Assembly: GCF_015637705.1 (NCBI RefSeq)
Contig: NZ_JADOBE010000002.1
Coordinates: 231,454 to 295,453, forward strand
DNA length: 64,000 nt
Reading direction: 5' to 3'
Origin: Pseudomonas sp. N040
GTDB lineage: Bacteria > Pseudomonadota > Gammaproteobacteria > Pseudomonadales > Pseudomonadaceae
Below, piece by piece: positions 24,829-34,415 of this stretch (position 1 is its first letter; each line of letters begins with the position of its first letter). The notes under the pieces were generated by a model. That model was not told the origin of the DNA. It ran no database searches and worked only from the letters and a program-made list of their open reading frames with translations. A program made the translations under genes and the position numbers.

Positions 24829-25962
24829 TCATAGCCAATTTGTACAAAAATGCGCCAGCCCCGCCGCCAGATCTCTCTGCGCAGCCTGTCGGGCCGACCA
24901 GTCCAGCGCGTGCCGGCGCAGTTCCGGCCAGTGCGTCTGCAGCGCCGCCCAGCTCTCGCCGGCCGGCAAGGCGCTGTTCCAGGCCTGCCAGAACTGCCCC
25001 AGCGCAGTTGCCGCAGGGCCGGAAAGCCCGGGCAGATAGCGTTGCAGAAAGGCCTCCAGCTTCTCCAGGTGGGTTTCTTCCGCCTGCTGGTACAGGTGCC
25101 AGAGCAGCGGCTTGCCGGCCCACAGGGCGCGCACGAAGGAATCCTCGCCGCGCACCGCATTGAAATCGCAACTCCACAACAGCCGGTCGTAATCGTCCTG
25201 GCTGACGAATGGCAGCACCTGCACGCGCAGGTTGCCGCGCCTGGCTTGCGCTCCGGCGGCCAGGCCGGGCTCACCCAGCCAGGCCCACACATCGCTCAGC
25301 GCGCGTCCCTCGGGAACCAGCAGCAGCACCGGCCGGTCACCCCTGGCCAGTTGCTGCAACCAGCCGGCGATGCTGGCGCACTCGTAGGTGAACAGCGAGT
25401 AGAGCTGCTCGTCTGCCGCCGGCTGCACACCCAGGCCGGCGAGGAACGCCTGGCGCTGCGCGGCATCCTGCTGAAAGGCGTCGCGCCGCTGCAGCAGCCC
25501 CTGCTCGCGCAGCAAGCCACCGGTGTCCGCGGTAAAGCCGGGAAAATAGAAGAATTTCTGCAAGCCGCCCGATTGCAGCGAAGGCAGGGCATGGCAGCCA
25601 GCCACCCAGTCCTCGGCGCTCAGGTACTCCAGGTTCAGCCACAGCGGCTTGCGCGCCCGCGCCTGCATGGCCGCCAGGTACGGCGCCGGCAGGCTGCAGG
25701 CAAAGGCCTCGAGTACCACGTCGGCAACCGCGACCGGCTGCCAGACGGCCGGCCACTGGCAGACCTCCACGCCGCTGCAGAACTGCCGGGCGGCGTGCGG
25801 GTCCGCACCCGGGCACAGGCGCACGAAGGCCGCCAGCTGGTCCACCCACAGGCGCACCTGCAGGTCATGCTCGGCAACCAGCTGCCGCGCCAGACGCCAG
25901 GTCACGCCGATGTCGCCGTAGTTGTCCACGACCGTGCAGAAGATGTCCCAAGCCTGGCGCAT
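24829..25962 (-). CDS. earP: EF-P arginine rhamnosyltransferase EarP
   Basis: 377-residue DUF2331 protein with a GT-B fold. The N-terminal VVDNYGDIGVTWRLARQL contains Asp13 and Asp17 of the nucleotide/acceptor site, and the C-terminal half shows LPFVSQDDYDRLLWSCDFNAVRGEDSFVRALWAGKPL, typical of this family. It transfers rhamnose from dTDP-rhamnose to Arg32 of EF-P. Encoded directly upstream of efp. CGGAAAATCAGC precedes the ATG. The match of an Arg-type EF-P and EarP is internally consistent. Confidence 0.95.
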   Translation of the reverse strand: MRQAWDIFCTVVDNYGDIGVTWRLARQLVAEHDLQVRLWVDQLAAFVRLCPGADPHAARQFCSGVEVCQWPAVWQPVAVADVVLEAFACSLPAPYLAAMQARARKPLWLNLEYLSAEDWVAGCHALPSLQSGGLQKFFYFPGFTADTGGLLREQGLLQRRDAFQQDAAQRQAFLAGLGVQPAADEQLYSLFTYECASIAGWLQQLARGDRPVLLLVPEGRALSDVWAWLGEPGLAAGAQARRGNLRVQVLPFVSQDDYDRLLWSCDFNAVRGEDSFVRALWAGKPLLWHLYQQAEETHLEKLEAFLQRYLPGLSGPAATALGQFWQAWNSALPAGESWAALQTHWPELRRHALDWSARQAAQRDLAAGLAHFCTNWL

Positions 25963-26159
25963 TGCTGATTTTCCGTTGAATGGCTGGGCGCATTATGCCT
26001 GCAGCCAACGTGTTGTTCCCGTTCCCCCGAAACCATGCAGGAGGCGCATCAAAGCAACCCACTCAATGCATTTGAAGTTTGCCAGTGCATTTGCCACTCT
26101 TGGCCGATGCTTGCCGGCCCGAGCCGCCCGGCAACGCCCCCGCACAAAAGGATCAGAGC

Positions 26160-27140
26160 ATGAGCGTTCGCAGCAGCATCCTGGAACTCCAGGACAGCAT
26201 CAATCAGGCGGTGCTGGGGCAGGAGGCCGTGGTCCGGCAGATTGTCCTGGCCCTGCTGGCCAACGGCCATGTGCTATTGGAAAGCCTCCCGGGGCTGGCC
26301 AAGACCCGTACCGTGCGTGCCCTGGCTACGCATCTGCATGCGCAGATGAGCCGCATCCAGTTCACCCCCGACCTGCTGCCCTCGGACATCACCGGCACCG
26401 AAGTGCTGCACAGCGAGGGCGGCAATCACCTGATCCAGTTCCAGCCAGGCCCGCTGTTCGGCAACGTGATCCTCGCCGACGAGATCAACCGCGCGCCAGC
26501 CAAGGTACAAGCCGCATTGCTCGAAGCCATGGAAGAAAGGCAGATCACCGTCGCTGGCAAGAGCCACCTGCTGCCGGATCTGTTCATGGTGCTGGCGACG
26601 CAGAACCCGATCGAACAGGAAGGCACCTACCCGCTGCCCGAAGCGCAGATGGATCGCTTCCTGATGAAGATCCTCATGGACTACCCACAACCCGCTCAGG
26701 AAGCGGACGTGCTGCGCCTGCTGCGTGGCGAAGAAACGGCCAAGGCCAAACATGCTGCGAGCACTCCGGGACTGGTCCTGGAACAGCAGGTGCTGTTCGA
26801 TGCGCGGCTGGAGCTGAGTGGCATCCATGTGTCTGCCGGCATCGACGGCTACATCATCGACCTGATCAACGCCACTCGCCATCCGGCCGCCTATGACGCC
26901 GAGCTGGTGCGCTGGATCCGCATCGGTGCCAGCCCGCGCGGGGCCATCAGCCTGGATCGCGCCGCCCGCGCCAATGCCTGGCTAGAAAGCCGCGAATTCG
27001 TCACCCCGGACGATATTCGCCAGGTCCTGCACCCGGTACTGCGCCATCGCCTGCAGCTGAGTTACGACGCGGTGGCCGACGGCATTACCGCCGATCAGGT
27101 ACTCGACCGCCTGCTCGACAAGGTGGCCATTGCGGCCTGA
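26160..27140 (+). CDS. MoxR-family AAA+ ATPase
   Basis: 326 residues from ATG 26160, with AAAAGGATCAGAGC as ribosome site; the ORF begins at 26079. Walker A is LESLPGLAKT (residues 41-50), Walker B VILADEINRA (103-112), with sensor MVLATQNPIEQEGTYPLPEAQMDRF. The first Gly of the usual EGVPGxAKT is Ser here. MoxR proteins act as chaperone-like ATPases that mature or insert metals into partner complexes, typically with VWA proteins. First gene of a six-gene operon (moxR, DUF58, DUF4381, two VWA genes, batD). The client is not identified. Confidence 0.95.
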   Translation: MSVRSSILELQDSINQAVLGQEAVVRQIVLALLANGHVLLESLPGLAKTRTVRALATHLHAQMSRIQFTPDLLPSDITGTEVLHSEGGNHLIQFQPGPLFGNVILADEINRAPAKVQAALLEAMEERQITVAGKSHLLPDLFMVLATQNPIEQEGTYPLPEAQMDRFLMKILMDYPQPAQEADVLRLLRGEETAKAKHAASTPGLVLEQQVLFDARLELSGIHVSAGIDGYIIDLINATRHPAAYDAELVRWIRIGASPRGAISLDRAARANAWLESREFVTPDDIRQVLHPVLRHRLQLSYDAVADGITADQVLDRLLDKVAIAA

Positions 27141-27150
27141 GTGAGCGGCC

Positions 27151-28104
27151 ATGCCCGAACTGAACGCACGTGTCACTGACGGACTGGTCTACACCTCGGT
27201 AGCCCGGTTGCTGCGCCTGGAGCAGCCGGCCCACCAGCTCAGTTTTACCAGCCGCCAGCCGCTGTCGAGCATTCTCGCCGGCCAGCACAACTCGCGCCTG
27301 CGCGGGCGCGGGCTGAACTTCGAAGAACTGCGCCGCTACCAGCCCGGCGATGACCTGCGGCATATCGACTGGCGTGTCAGCCTGCGCCAGGGCAAACCAT
27401 TTATCCGCAGTTTCAGTGAAGAACGCGATCGCCCGGCATTGATCCTGGTCGACCAGCGCATGGACATGTTCTTCGGCTCGCAATACAGCCTTAAATCCTG
27501 CACTGCCGCAGAACTGGCTGCGTTGGCTGCCTGGATGGTCTTCCACAGTGGTGACCGGGTCGGCGGCCTGGTGTTCAACGACGAAAAGATCGAACGCATC
27601 GCCCCGCTGCGCAGTCGCCAGCGCATTGAACAATTGTGTGCCGCCATCGTCCGCCAGAACCATGCACTGGCCGCCGACAATCCGGCCCTCGACAGCAGCG
27701 CCCAGCTCGACAAGGTGCTGCGCGAGTGCCTGTCACTGGCCGGTCACGACCACCTGATCTGCATCATCAGCGACTTTGCCGGCACCACTCCCAATACCCT
27801 GAAATTGCTCCGCGAACTGGCTGCCCACAACGATGTGATTGCCCTGCAAGTGTATGACCCGCTGGCACTGAATATCCCGCAGAACGGCCAGTTGCTGATC
27901 ACCCAGGGCGAATTGCAGGTCGAGCTGGCCGTAGGTCGTCGCCATGTCCATCAACCACTCAGCGCCTTCAGCAGTGGCCGTCTGCGTGATGTCGCCGAGT
28001 TGTTGCGGCGCAGCCAGATCCCGCTGCTGATGATCAGCACCGGCGAAGCGGCGTTGCCGCAGTTGCGCTTCGAACTCGGCAAGCTTGGCGGGACAAAACG
28101 ATGA
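27151..28104 (+). CDS. DUF58 domain protein of the MoxR-Bat operon
   Basis: 317 residues, a VWA-like protein without a classical MIDAS at its start. The family signature is present: GRGLNFEELRRYQPGDDLRHIDWRVSLRQGKPFIRSFSEERD followed by LILVDQRMDMFFGS. Cytosolic or peripheral. It begins 10 bases after moxR and overlaps the DUF4381 gene by four bases (ATGA). DUF58 proteins act with MoxR as adaptors for client complexes at the membrane. Confidence 0.92.
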   Translation: MPELNARVTDGLVYTSVARLLRLEQPAHQLSFTSRQPLSSILAGQHNSRLRGRGLNFEELRRYQPGDDLRHIDWRVSLRQGKPFIRSFSEERDRPALILVDQRMDMFFGSQYSLKSCTAAELAALAAWMVFHSGDRVGGLVFNDEKIERIAPLRSRQRIEQLCAAIVRQNHALAADNPALDSSAQLDKVLRECLSLAGHDHLICIISDFAGTTPNTLKLLRELAAHNDVIALQVYDPLALNIPQNGQLLITQGELQVELAVGRRHVHQPLSAFSSGRLRDVAELLRRSQIPLLMISTGEAALPQLRFELGKLGGTKR

Positions 28105-28595
28105 GTGCTGCCGCCAATATCTCCCAGCTGCAAGTCCTGCCCCTGCCAGAGCCGGTCAGCTATTTCCCGCAGACCTGGGGCTGGCTGGCACTCTTGCTGC
28201 TCCTGCTCGGTACGGCAGTGTTGTTTGGCGGCCGCGCGCTCTGGCGCTGGCGATGCAACCGCTACCGGCGCGCCGCGCTGACGCAGCTGGTGCAGTTGCA
28301 GGCCGCGCTGACCAGCAACACTGACCGCAGCCCCTTGCGTCAGCTGCCCGACTTGCTCAAGCGCACCGCCCTGTCGATCCCCGGTCAGGTCGGGGTCAGC
28401 AGTCTCGGCGGCTGTGACTGGCAGCGCTTCCTTGAACAGTGCTGCCCTGCCCCGCTGCCAGCGGATTTCAGCGCACAACTGGCGATGCTCAGCTACGCAC
28501 CAGATGCCCAGCTGCAGGCCTTGTCCGAGCAACAGATCGCAGACTTGCTGGGCGTCAGCCGGCAATGGCTGGAGCAGCACCATGTGGCAGTTTGA
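28101..28595 (+). CDS. DUF4381 membrane protein
   Basis: 164 residues with one transmembrane helix near residues 26-50 (WGWLALLLLLLGTAVLFGGRALW) and a soluble basic/helical C-domain. It starts with a four-base overlap with the DUF58 gene and ends 14 bases inside the following VWA gene. DUF4381 is characteristic of proteobacterial MoxR-Bat operons, placed exactly here. Role unknown beyond this association. Confidence 0.88.
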   Translation: MSAAANISQLQVLPLPEPVSYFPQTWGWLALLLLLLGTAVLFGGRALWRWRCNRYRRAALTQLVQLQAALTSNTDRSPLRQLPDLLKRTALSIPGQVGVSSLGGCDWQRFLEQCCPAPLPADFSAQLAMLSYAPDAQLQALSEQQIADLLGVSRQWLEQHHVAV

Positions 28596-29586
28596 CTACC
28601 CCTGGTTGTTTGCCTTGCTGCCGTTGCCGCTGCTCGGCTGGCGCTATCTGCCTGCCTACAAGGAAGCGCGTCAGGCTTTGCGCACGCCGTTTTTCGGTGC
28701 CATGAGCCAGGCCCTCGGCATTGCCCCGCAGCAATCCGGGGTGCGTCAGAACCGCTGGCAACTGTCATTCAACCTGCTGGTCTGGGGCTTGCTGCTGATC
28801 GCCCTGGCCCGTCCGGTCTGGGTAGAACCGCCGCTGCAGCAGACCAAACCAACCCGTGACCTGCTGCTGGCCATCGACATCTCGCAGTCCATGGAAGCCA
28901 AGGATTATCTGGGTCAGGACGGCATCGCGGTGGACCGCCTGACAGCGGTAAAGCAGGTGGTGCAGACCTTTATCGACCAGCGGCCGGATGATCGTCTGGG
29001 GCTGATCCTGTTTGGCGGTGGCGCCTTCGCCCAGGCACCGCTGACTCTCGACCACGGCAGCCTGAAGCTGTTGCTCGACCAGGCCGGCATAGGCATGGCC
29101 GGCCCCAGCACGGCGATCGGCGACGCCATCGGACTGGGCATCAAGATGCTGGACAAGAGTGAGCAGCCGGACAAGACGCTGATTCTGCTCACCGACGGCA
29201 ACGACAACCACAGCGTGATTCCGCCCGATCAGGCTGCTGCGCTGGCTGCCAGCAAACACATCCGCATCCATGCCATCGGCATTGGTGACCCGCAGGCCAG
29301 CGGCGAAAACCGTGTCGATGCCAAGGCGCTGGACAAGATCGCCAACGCCACCGGCGGGCGCAGCTTCATGGCCACTGACAGCTCCGCACTGGCCGGGGTC
29401 TATCAGACCCTCGACCAGATCACCCCGCATGAAGTGCAGCACCTGAGCTTCCAGCCCAAGCGCGACCTGTTTGTCTGGCCGCTGGGCGCCGGCCTGCTGT
29501 TGCTGACCCTTTATCACGGGCTGGCTGCCTTGCGCGGACGCCGGCACTCAAGGCCCCGCGTAGCTGCCAGCAGTGAGGCCGGCTGA
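28582..29586 (+). CDS. VWA-domain membrane protein (BatA-like)
   Basis: 334 residues from ATG 28582 (MWQFDYPWLFALLPLPLLGW); the nominal ORF begins earlier at 28414. Two N-terminal hydrophobic spans are followed by a von Willebrand A domain with intact MIDAS, D99-I-S-Q-S103 (LLAIDISQSMEAKD) and LTDGNDNHS, and a C-terminal span (VWPLGAGLLLLTLYHGLAAL). The VWA domain thus faces the periplasm or forms part of a membrane complex. The start overlaps the DUF4381 gene by 14 bases, and the stop overlaps the next ATG (TGATG). Confidence 0.9.
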   Translation: MWQFDYPWLFALLPLPLLGWRYLPAYKEARQALRTPFFGAMSQALGIAPQQSGVRQNRWQLSFNLLVWGLLLIALARPVWVEPPLQQTKPTRDLLLAIDISQSMEAKDYLGQDGIAVDRLTAVKQVVQTFIDQRPDDRLGLILFGGGAFAQAPLTLDHGSLKLLLDQAGIGMAGPSTAIGDAIGLGIKMLDKSEQPDKTLILLTDGNDNHSVIPPDQAAALAASKHIRIHAIGIGDPQASGENRVDAKALDKIANATGGRSFMATDSSALAGVYQTLDQITPHEVQHLSFQPKRDLFVWPLGAGLLLLTLYHGLAALRGRRHSRPRVAASSEAG

Positions 29587-31208
29587 TGGAAATCGACCTC
29601 AACCAGCTGCACTTCATCCGCCCGCTGTGGCTGCTCCTGCTGTTGCCGGCGGCGCTGCTGCCGTGGGCCTGGCAACGCCAGCGCGGTGGCATGCAGCGCT
29701 TGCGCGCGGTGTTCGCCCCGCATCTGCTCAAGCATCTGGTCGTCAGACCTCAGGACCAGCAACGCCTGCGTCCGGTCTGGTTACTCGGTGCACTGCTGGC
29801 CCTCGGCGCCGTGACCGCCGCCGGACCGACCTGGGAACTCGATCGTCCGCCCTTTCTCGAAGACCAGGCGCCGCTGATCCTGGCCGTCGACCTGTCACCC
29901 TCGATGGATGCCGGCGACGTCGCCCCCAGCCGCCTGGAAGCCGTGCAAAACAAGTTGCGCGACCTGCTGCAGCGCCGCGCCGGGGCACGCACCGCATTGC
30001 TTGTGTATGCCGGGTCGGCGCATCTGGTCCTGCCACCCACCGATGACCCGGAACTGCTGGAAACCTATATCCAGGCCCTCTCCACCAACCTGCTCGACAC
30101 CTCGGGCAAAAACGCGCTGGCTGCCACGGAAGAAGCCATACGCCTGCTTGCCGCGGAAAAAAGTCCGGGCACGCTGGTGTTGATCAGTGACGGCGCCGAC
30201 ACCAGCCAGCTGGATGCGCTGCGCCAGCAACTCAAAGCCTCGCCCGAGGATTTGCAAGTGCTGGTGCTGGCGGTCGGCAACCAGAGCGGCGGGCTGATCA
30301 CCGACGCCAACGGCGCGCCGCGGCTGGACAGCAGCGGCAAGCCGATCATCAGCGAATTCGACAAGCCGGCGCTGGAGCAACTGGCCGATGCCGCCGATGC
30401 GCCGATCGGCAGCCTGACGCAGAACACCGATGATCTCGACTGGATCCAGTTGCATGCCCAGCAGCACTTCCGCGCCGCCAACCCGGACAACGCCGAGCTG
30501 CACTGGAAAGACATGGGCTACTGGTTGTGCTGGTTGTTGCTGCCGCTGGCCTGGCTGGGCATCCGCAAGGGCTGGAGCGTCAGCTGGATGCCGGCGCTGT
30601 GGCTGGCTGTCGGCCTCAGTCTGCCCTCCGGACAGGCACAGGCAGGCTGGCTGGCCGATGCGCTTTTCACCCCGGATCAACAGGGCCGCTGGTATTTCGA
30701 AGAGGAGAAGTTGCCGCTCGCCGCAGAGCATTTCAACGATCCCTACTGGAAAGGCCTGGCGGCCTACCAGGCAGCCGAATTCAATGACGCCCTGGCCAGC
30801 TTCGCGCGCATGGCCAACGGGCCGGCCGAGCAACGGCCGGTGGCCTATTTCTACATTGGCAACAGCCAGGCGCGCCTGCATCGCTATCCGCAAGCCATGA
30901 CCGCCTACGCCGAAGCCCTGCGCCTGCAACCGGAGTTTCCCCAGGCGCGTTTCAACCTGGAGCTGGTCACTGAGCTGCAGCGACAGTTCGAGATCGACCA
31001 GCAGTACGCGCCCAAGGATGATGAAGGCACCGAGCAGTACGATGACAAGGGCGAGCCTGGCAAAGGCAAGGACGCGATGGTGACCGCGCCGAAGCCGACT
31101 GCCGCCGAGGTCTGGCTGCGTAACCTGAGCACCTCTCCGGCGGGCTTTCTGCGCAAGAAGTTCAAGCTGCAACAGGCAGCCGCCCAGCCGGCAGGAGGCA
31201 CGCCATGA
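29586..31208 (+). CDS. VWA-TPR fusion protein (BatB-BatC-like)
   Basis: 540 residues. N-terminal membrane spans (PLWLLLLLPAALLPWAW and VWLLGALLALGAVTAAGP) precede a VWA domain with MIDAS D102-L-S-P-S106 and ISDGADTSQLD. A further span (YWLCWLLLPLAWLGIRKGW) leads to tetratricopeptide repeats from about residue 370 (FYIGNSQARLHRYPQAMTAYAEALRLQPEFPQARFNLELV), then a charged linker and C-terminus. In Bacteroides the VWA (BatB) and TPR (BatC) parts are separate; here they are fused, as in many gammaproteobacteria. TPRs probably mediate assembly with the other Bat proteins. Confidence 0.92.
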   Translation: MEIDLNQLHFIRPLWLLLLLPAALLPWAWQRQRGGMQRLRAVFAPHLLKHLVVRPQDQQRLRPVWLLGALLALGAVTAAGPTWELDRPPFLEDQAPLILAVDLSPSMDAGDVAPSRLEAVQNKLRDLLQRRAGARTALLVYAGSAHLVLPPTDDPELLETYIQALSTNLLDTSGKNALAATEEAIRLLAAEKSPGTLVLISDGADTSQLDALRQQLKASPEDLQVLVLAVGNQSGGLITDANGAPRLDSSGKPIISEFDKPALEQLADAADAPIGSLTQNTDDLDWIQLHAQQHFRAANPDNAELHWKDMGYWLCWLLLPLAWLGIRKGWSVSWMPALWLAVGLSLPSGQAQAGWLADALFTPDQQGRWYFEEEKLPLAAEHFNDPYWKGLAAYQAAEFNDALASFARMANGPAEQRPVAYFYIGNSQARLHRYPQAMTAYAEALRLQPEFPQARFNLELVTELQRQFEIDQQYAPKDDEGTEQYDDKGEPGKGKDAMVTAPKPTAAEVWLRNLSTSPAGFLRKKFKLQQAAAQPAGGTP

Positions 31209-32566
31209 GGTATGTGCTGCTGCTCGTCACCCTGCTCGCCTGCATGAGCCACGCCCTGGCCGAACCGCTGGTGCGCGTGGACGCCCGGCTGCAACCCGCT
31301 GCGCCCTATCAGGTAGGCGGTACCCTGCGCCTCGAGGTTGATCTGCTGACCAGCACCTGGTTTACCCAGGCACCGCAACCGGCACCACTGGATCTGCCGG
31401 GAACACTGATCACCCCGCCCAATGGCCAGGCCGACAGCCTGACCCTGAACATCGATGGCTCCACCTGGTTCGGCCTGCGCCTGACTTACCTGATCAGCCC
31501 CACCGCGCCCGGCCAGTACGAAATCCCGGCACTGCCTTTCAGCCTCAATCTGGGTCAGGCAGCAGCGCCGATCAACGTCAGTACGCGCGCGCTGAGTTTT
31601 ACCGTGAGCGGTGCAGCGGCTACAGGCACCCAAGGCAACCGGCTGGTGGCCAGCCAGGTACGCATGAGCCAGCAGGTTGAGCAGTCGGCTGATCCGCTCA
31701 AGGTCGGTGACCGCGTGACCCGGCGCATTCGTATTGAAGCCGATGGCGCACAGGCCATGCTGATACCCCCGGTCGGGTTCAGTGACATTCCCGGACTCAA
31801 GCGCTACCCGCAGCCACCCACGGTCGGCCCGCTGGGCAATGGTCGCGGCAGCATCGACGGTGGCGTCCGCATCGACAGCGTCAGCTATGTGGTTGAGCAA
31901 GCCGGGGATTACCGCCTTCCCGAACTCGAACTGAACTGGTCGGTTAGCCGCAGCCTGCGCGAGCAGACCAGCCAGGTGCCGGCAATCGAATTCGAAGCAC
32001 GGCGCAGCGGCGACTACCAGTTGCCGTTCTCCCTCGAAGCCGATCTGGAAAAACTCGGGCGTGGCCGCCTGATCCACATTTCGCGGCCGCTGCTACTGGG
32101 CATCGGCAGCATTCTGCTGCTGGGCCTGATCGCCTACCTGGGACGCCAGCGCCTTCATGAAGCATGCACCCGGGTGCAAGGCTGGCGAAGCCGCCGGCAG
32201 GCCACCTGGCATGCCTCCGAGCGCTGTGCCTGGCGCGACCTGCAGCGCGCCCTGCGCAGGGGCCCCATGCCGCTGGCAGAGTTGTACCGCTGGCAATTGC
32301 GCAGCCAGGGTCACGCCGACCTGCAAGCACTGGCCAGGCAATTACCCGCGGCGGCCGCCACCTGTTTGCAGCAGGCGCTGACTGACCAGTACAGCGCGCA
32401 ACATTGCGCACCGGTCGACCTGCAGGAGCTGCGCCACGGCTTGCAAAAGCTGCGCAAGCACCGCATTCGCCGCGCCCGTGCCGTGGCCAACGATTTTCAG
32501 TTACAGCCACTGCGGCCCTGGACTGCAGAGACGCCAGGCAGACCGGGGCATGACACCCACACCTGA
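31205..32566 (+). CDS. batD: BatD-like protein (oxygen tolerance family)
   Basis: 453 residues: signal peptide (MRYVLLLVTLLACMSHALAEP), a long beta-rich periplasmic domain of repeated Ig-like segments, then one transmembrane helix near residues 300-320 (LLLGIGSILLLGLIAYLG) and a basic cytoplasmic tail. Overlaps the upstream gene by four bases (ATGA). Last gene of the MoxR-Bat operon. In Bacteroides, BatD and related proteins contribute to oxygen tolerance; in proteobacteria the client is generally unknown. Confidence 0.88.
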   Translation: MRYVLLLVTLLACMSHALAEPLVRVDARLQPAAPYQVGGTLRLEVDLLTSTWFTQAPQPAPLDLPGTLITPPNGQADSLTLNIDGSTWFGLRLTYLISPTAPGQYEIPALPFSLNLGQAAAPINVSTRALSFTVSGAAATGTQGNRLVASQVRMSQQVEQSADPLKVGDRVTRRIRIEADGAQAMLIPPVGFSDIPGLKRYPQPPTVGPLGNGRGSIDGGVRIDSVSYVVEQAGDYRLPELELNWSVSRSLREQTSQVPAIEFEARRSGDYQLPFSLEADLEKLGRGRLIHISRPLLLGIGSILLLGLIAYLGRQRLHEACTRVQGWRSRRQATWHASERCAWRDLQRALRRGPMPLAELYRWQLRSQGHADLQALARQLPAAAATCLQQALTDQYSAQHCAPVDLQELRHGLQKLRKHRIRRARAVANDFQLQPLRPWTAETPGRPGHDTHT

Positions 32567-32708
32567 CCTGGACAACGGCACGATGAATGGCGGGAATGTC
32601 ATTTGCGCTTTCCACCGTTCATTGCCACGCTCAGCCTGCTTTGTGAATTCAACAAGAACAAACCGGGTGCCCGCCACCCAATCACACGCCACCCTGGAGA
32701 ATCTTCCG

Positions 32709-34325
32709 ATGCCTCTCAAACGAAACTTGCTGCCCAGCCTGGCCCTAGTGGCCGCCTCCTGCCTGTCCCTCGCCGCGGCGGTCCAGGCCGCCGACAAGCC
32801 AAACATCCTGGTGATCTGGGGCGATGACATTGGTGTGCACAACATCAGCCTCTACAACCACGGCATTCAGGGTTTCCGCACGCCGAACATCGACCGCATC
32901 GGCCAGCAGGGTGCCTTGTTCACCGACGCCTATGGCGAGCAGTCCTGCACCGCCGGGCGCTCTGCGTTCATCCTCGGCCAACACCCGTTCCGCACCGGCC
33001 TGCTGACCGTCGGCTTTCCCGGCAGCGACCAGGGCATTCCGGACTGGGCGCCGACCATGGCCGACGCGCTGAAGGACCAGGGCTACACCACCGGGCAGTT
33101 CGGCAAGAACCACCTTGGCGACCAGGACAAGCACCTGCCCACCGCCCATGGCTTTGACGAGTTCTTCGGCAACCTCTACCACCTGAATGCCGAAGAAGAA
33201 CCGGAAACCTACTACTACCCGAAAGACCCGGAATTCCTCAAAAAATATGGTCCGCGCGGGGTGATCCACTCCTTCGCCGACGGCAAGATCGAGGACACCG
33301 GCCCGCTGACCCGCCAGCGCATGGAGACTATCGACTCGGAAATCCTCGCCAACACCAAGAACTTCATGGAAAAGGCGGTCAAGGCCGACAAGCCGTTCTT
33401 CGTCTGGTTCAACAGCACGCGCATGCACGTCTGGACCCATCTGTCCAAGGAGTGGCAGGGCAAGACCGGCAAGGGCCTGTATCCGGACGGCATGGCCGAG
33501 CATGACGCCATGGTTGGCGAGCTGCTGGACAAGCTGGATGAGTTGAAAGTCGCCGACAACACCATCGTCATGTACAGCACCGACAACGGCGCCGAGAAGT
33601 TCACCTGGCCGGATGGCGGCACCAGTCCGTTCCATGGCGAGAAAGGCACCTCCTTCGAGGGCGGCCACCGTGTGCCGTTGCTGGTCAAGTGGCCGGGTGT
33701 GATCAAGCCGGGCACATTCTACAACGACATGATCGCGCACAACGACTGGATGCCGACCTTCGTTGCGGCTGCCGGCAACGACAACCTGGTGGCTGACCTG
33801 GCCAAGGGCACCAAGGTAAACGGCAAGGACTACCGCGTGCATCTGGACGGCTACAACTATCTGCCGTACTTCAAAGGTGAAGTACCGAAAGTACCGCGCG
33901 AGTCGTATTACTACTTTGGTCAGGGTGGCGAGCTCAATGCCGTGCGCTGGAACGACTTCAAGGTCAGTTTCGCTGCGGTCAACGGCGACATCGCCACCGG
34001 CACACGCACGGTGACCAACTGGGCAACCGTGACCAATCTGAAGGAAGATCCCTACGAAACCGCTCCCTACGAATCGCTCATGTACATGCGCTGGGCAGCC
34101 GACATGCTGTGGATCGGTGTACCGATTCGCAAGGAGCTGGAAGCCTTCATCAACACCTTCCCGCAGTACCCGTTCCAGGAAGGCCAGAGCATCAATCCGG
34201 CCAACTTCAACTACCAGACCTACAAGGCCTCGCAGATGGTCAAGCAGCTAGAAGGGGTCAAACCGCTGCTGGAGAAGATGAAATCCCTGAGCAACCTGAC
34301 CAGCTGGGGCTCGAAGGGCGAGTAG
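32709..34325 (+). CDS. Arylsulfatase / sulfatase, secreted
   Basis: 538 residues from ATG 32709, with CTGGAGA upstream; the nominal ORF reaches back to 32478. A signal peptide (LLPSLALVAASCLSLAAAVQAAD) is followed by ILVIWGDDIGVHN with the metal-binding Asp pair and by C80-T-A-G-R84, the CxAxR formylglycine motif, then GKNHLGD and YSTDNGAEKFTWPDGG. Periplasmic or secreted. It is 142 bases after batD, on the same strand, but that gap makes an operon uncertain. It differs from the 7-9.7 kb sulfatase in motif type (CxAxR against CxPxR) and length, so the two likely have different substrates. Confidence 0.93.
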   Translation: MPLKRNLLPSLALVAASCLSLAAAVQAADKPNILVIWGDDIGVHNISLYNHGIQGFRTPNIDRIGQQGALFTDAYGEQSCTAGRSAFILGQHPFRTGLLTVGFPGSDQGIPDWAPTMADALKDQGYTTGQFGKNHLGDQDKHLPTAHGFDEFFGNLYHLNAEEEPETYYYPKDPEFLKKYGPRGVIHSFADGKIEDTGPLTRQRMETIDSEILANTKNFMEKAVKADKPFFVWFNSTRMHVWTHLSKEWQGKTGKGLYPDGMAEHDAMVGELLDKLDELKVADNTIVMYSTDNGAEKFTWPDGGTSPFHGEKGTSFEGGHRVPLLVKWPGVIKPGTFYNDMIAHNDWMPTFVAAAGNDNLVADLAKGTKVNGKDYRVHLDGYNYLPYFKGEVPKVPRESYYYFGQGGELNAVRWNDFKVSFAAVNGDIATGTRTVTNWATVTNLKEDPYETAPYESLMYMRWAADMLWIGVPIRKELEAFINTFPQYPFQEGQSINPANFNYQTYKASQMVKQLEGVKPLLEKMKSLSNLTSWGSKGE

Positions 34326-34344
34326 CACGACAGCTGGCAACAGC

Positions 34345-34379
34345 ATGAACAAGGGGGCGATGATCGCCCCCTTGTTCAT
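34345..34379. terminator. Convergent hairpin between sulfatase and acyltransferase operon
   Basis: ATGAACAAGGGGGCGA (34345-34360) and TCGCCCCCTTGTTCAT (34364-34379) are perfect 16-bp arms with a 3-base loop, placed between converging stops. There is no T tract on either strand, so termination is inferred from position and stability. Confidence 0.65.
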
Positions 34380-34415
34380 TGCAACGCCGCAGGACGATTG
34401 CCTGCGCTTCGCGCT

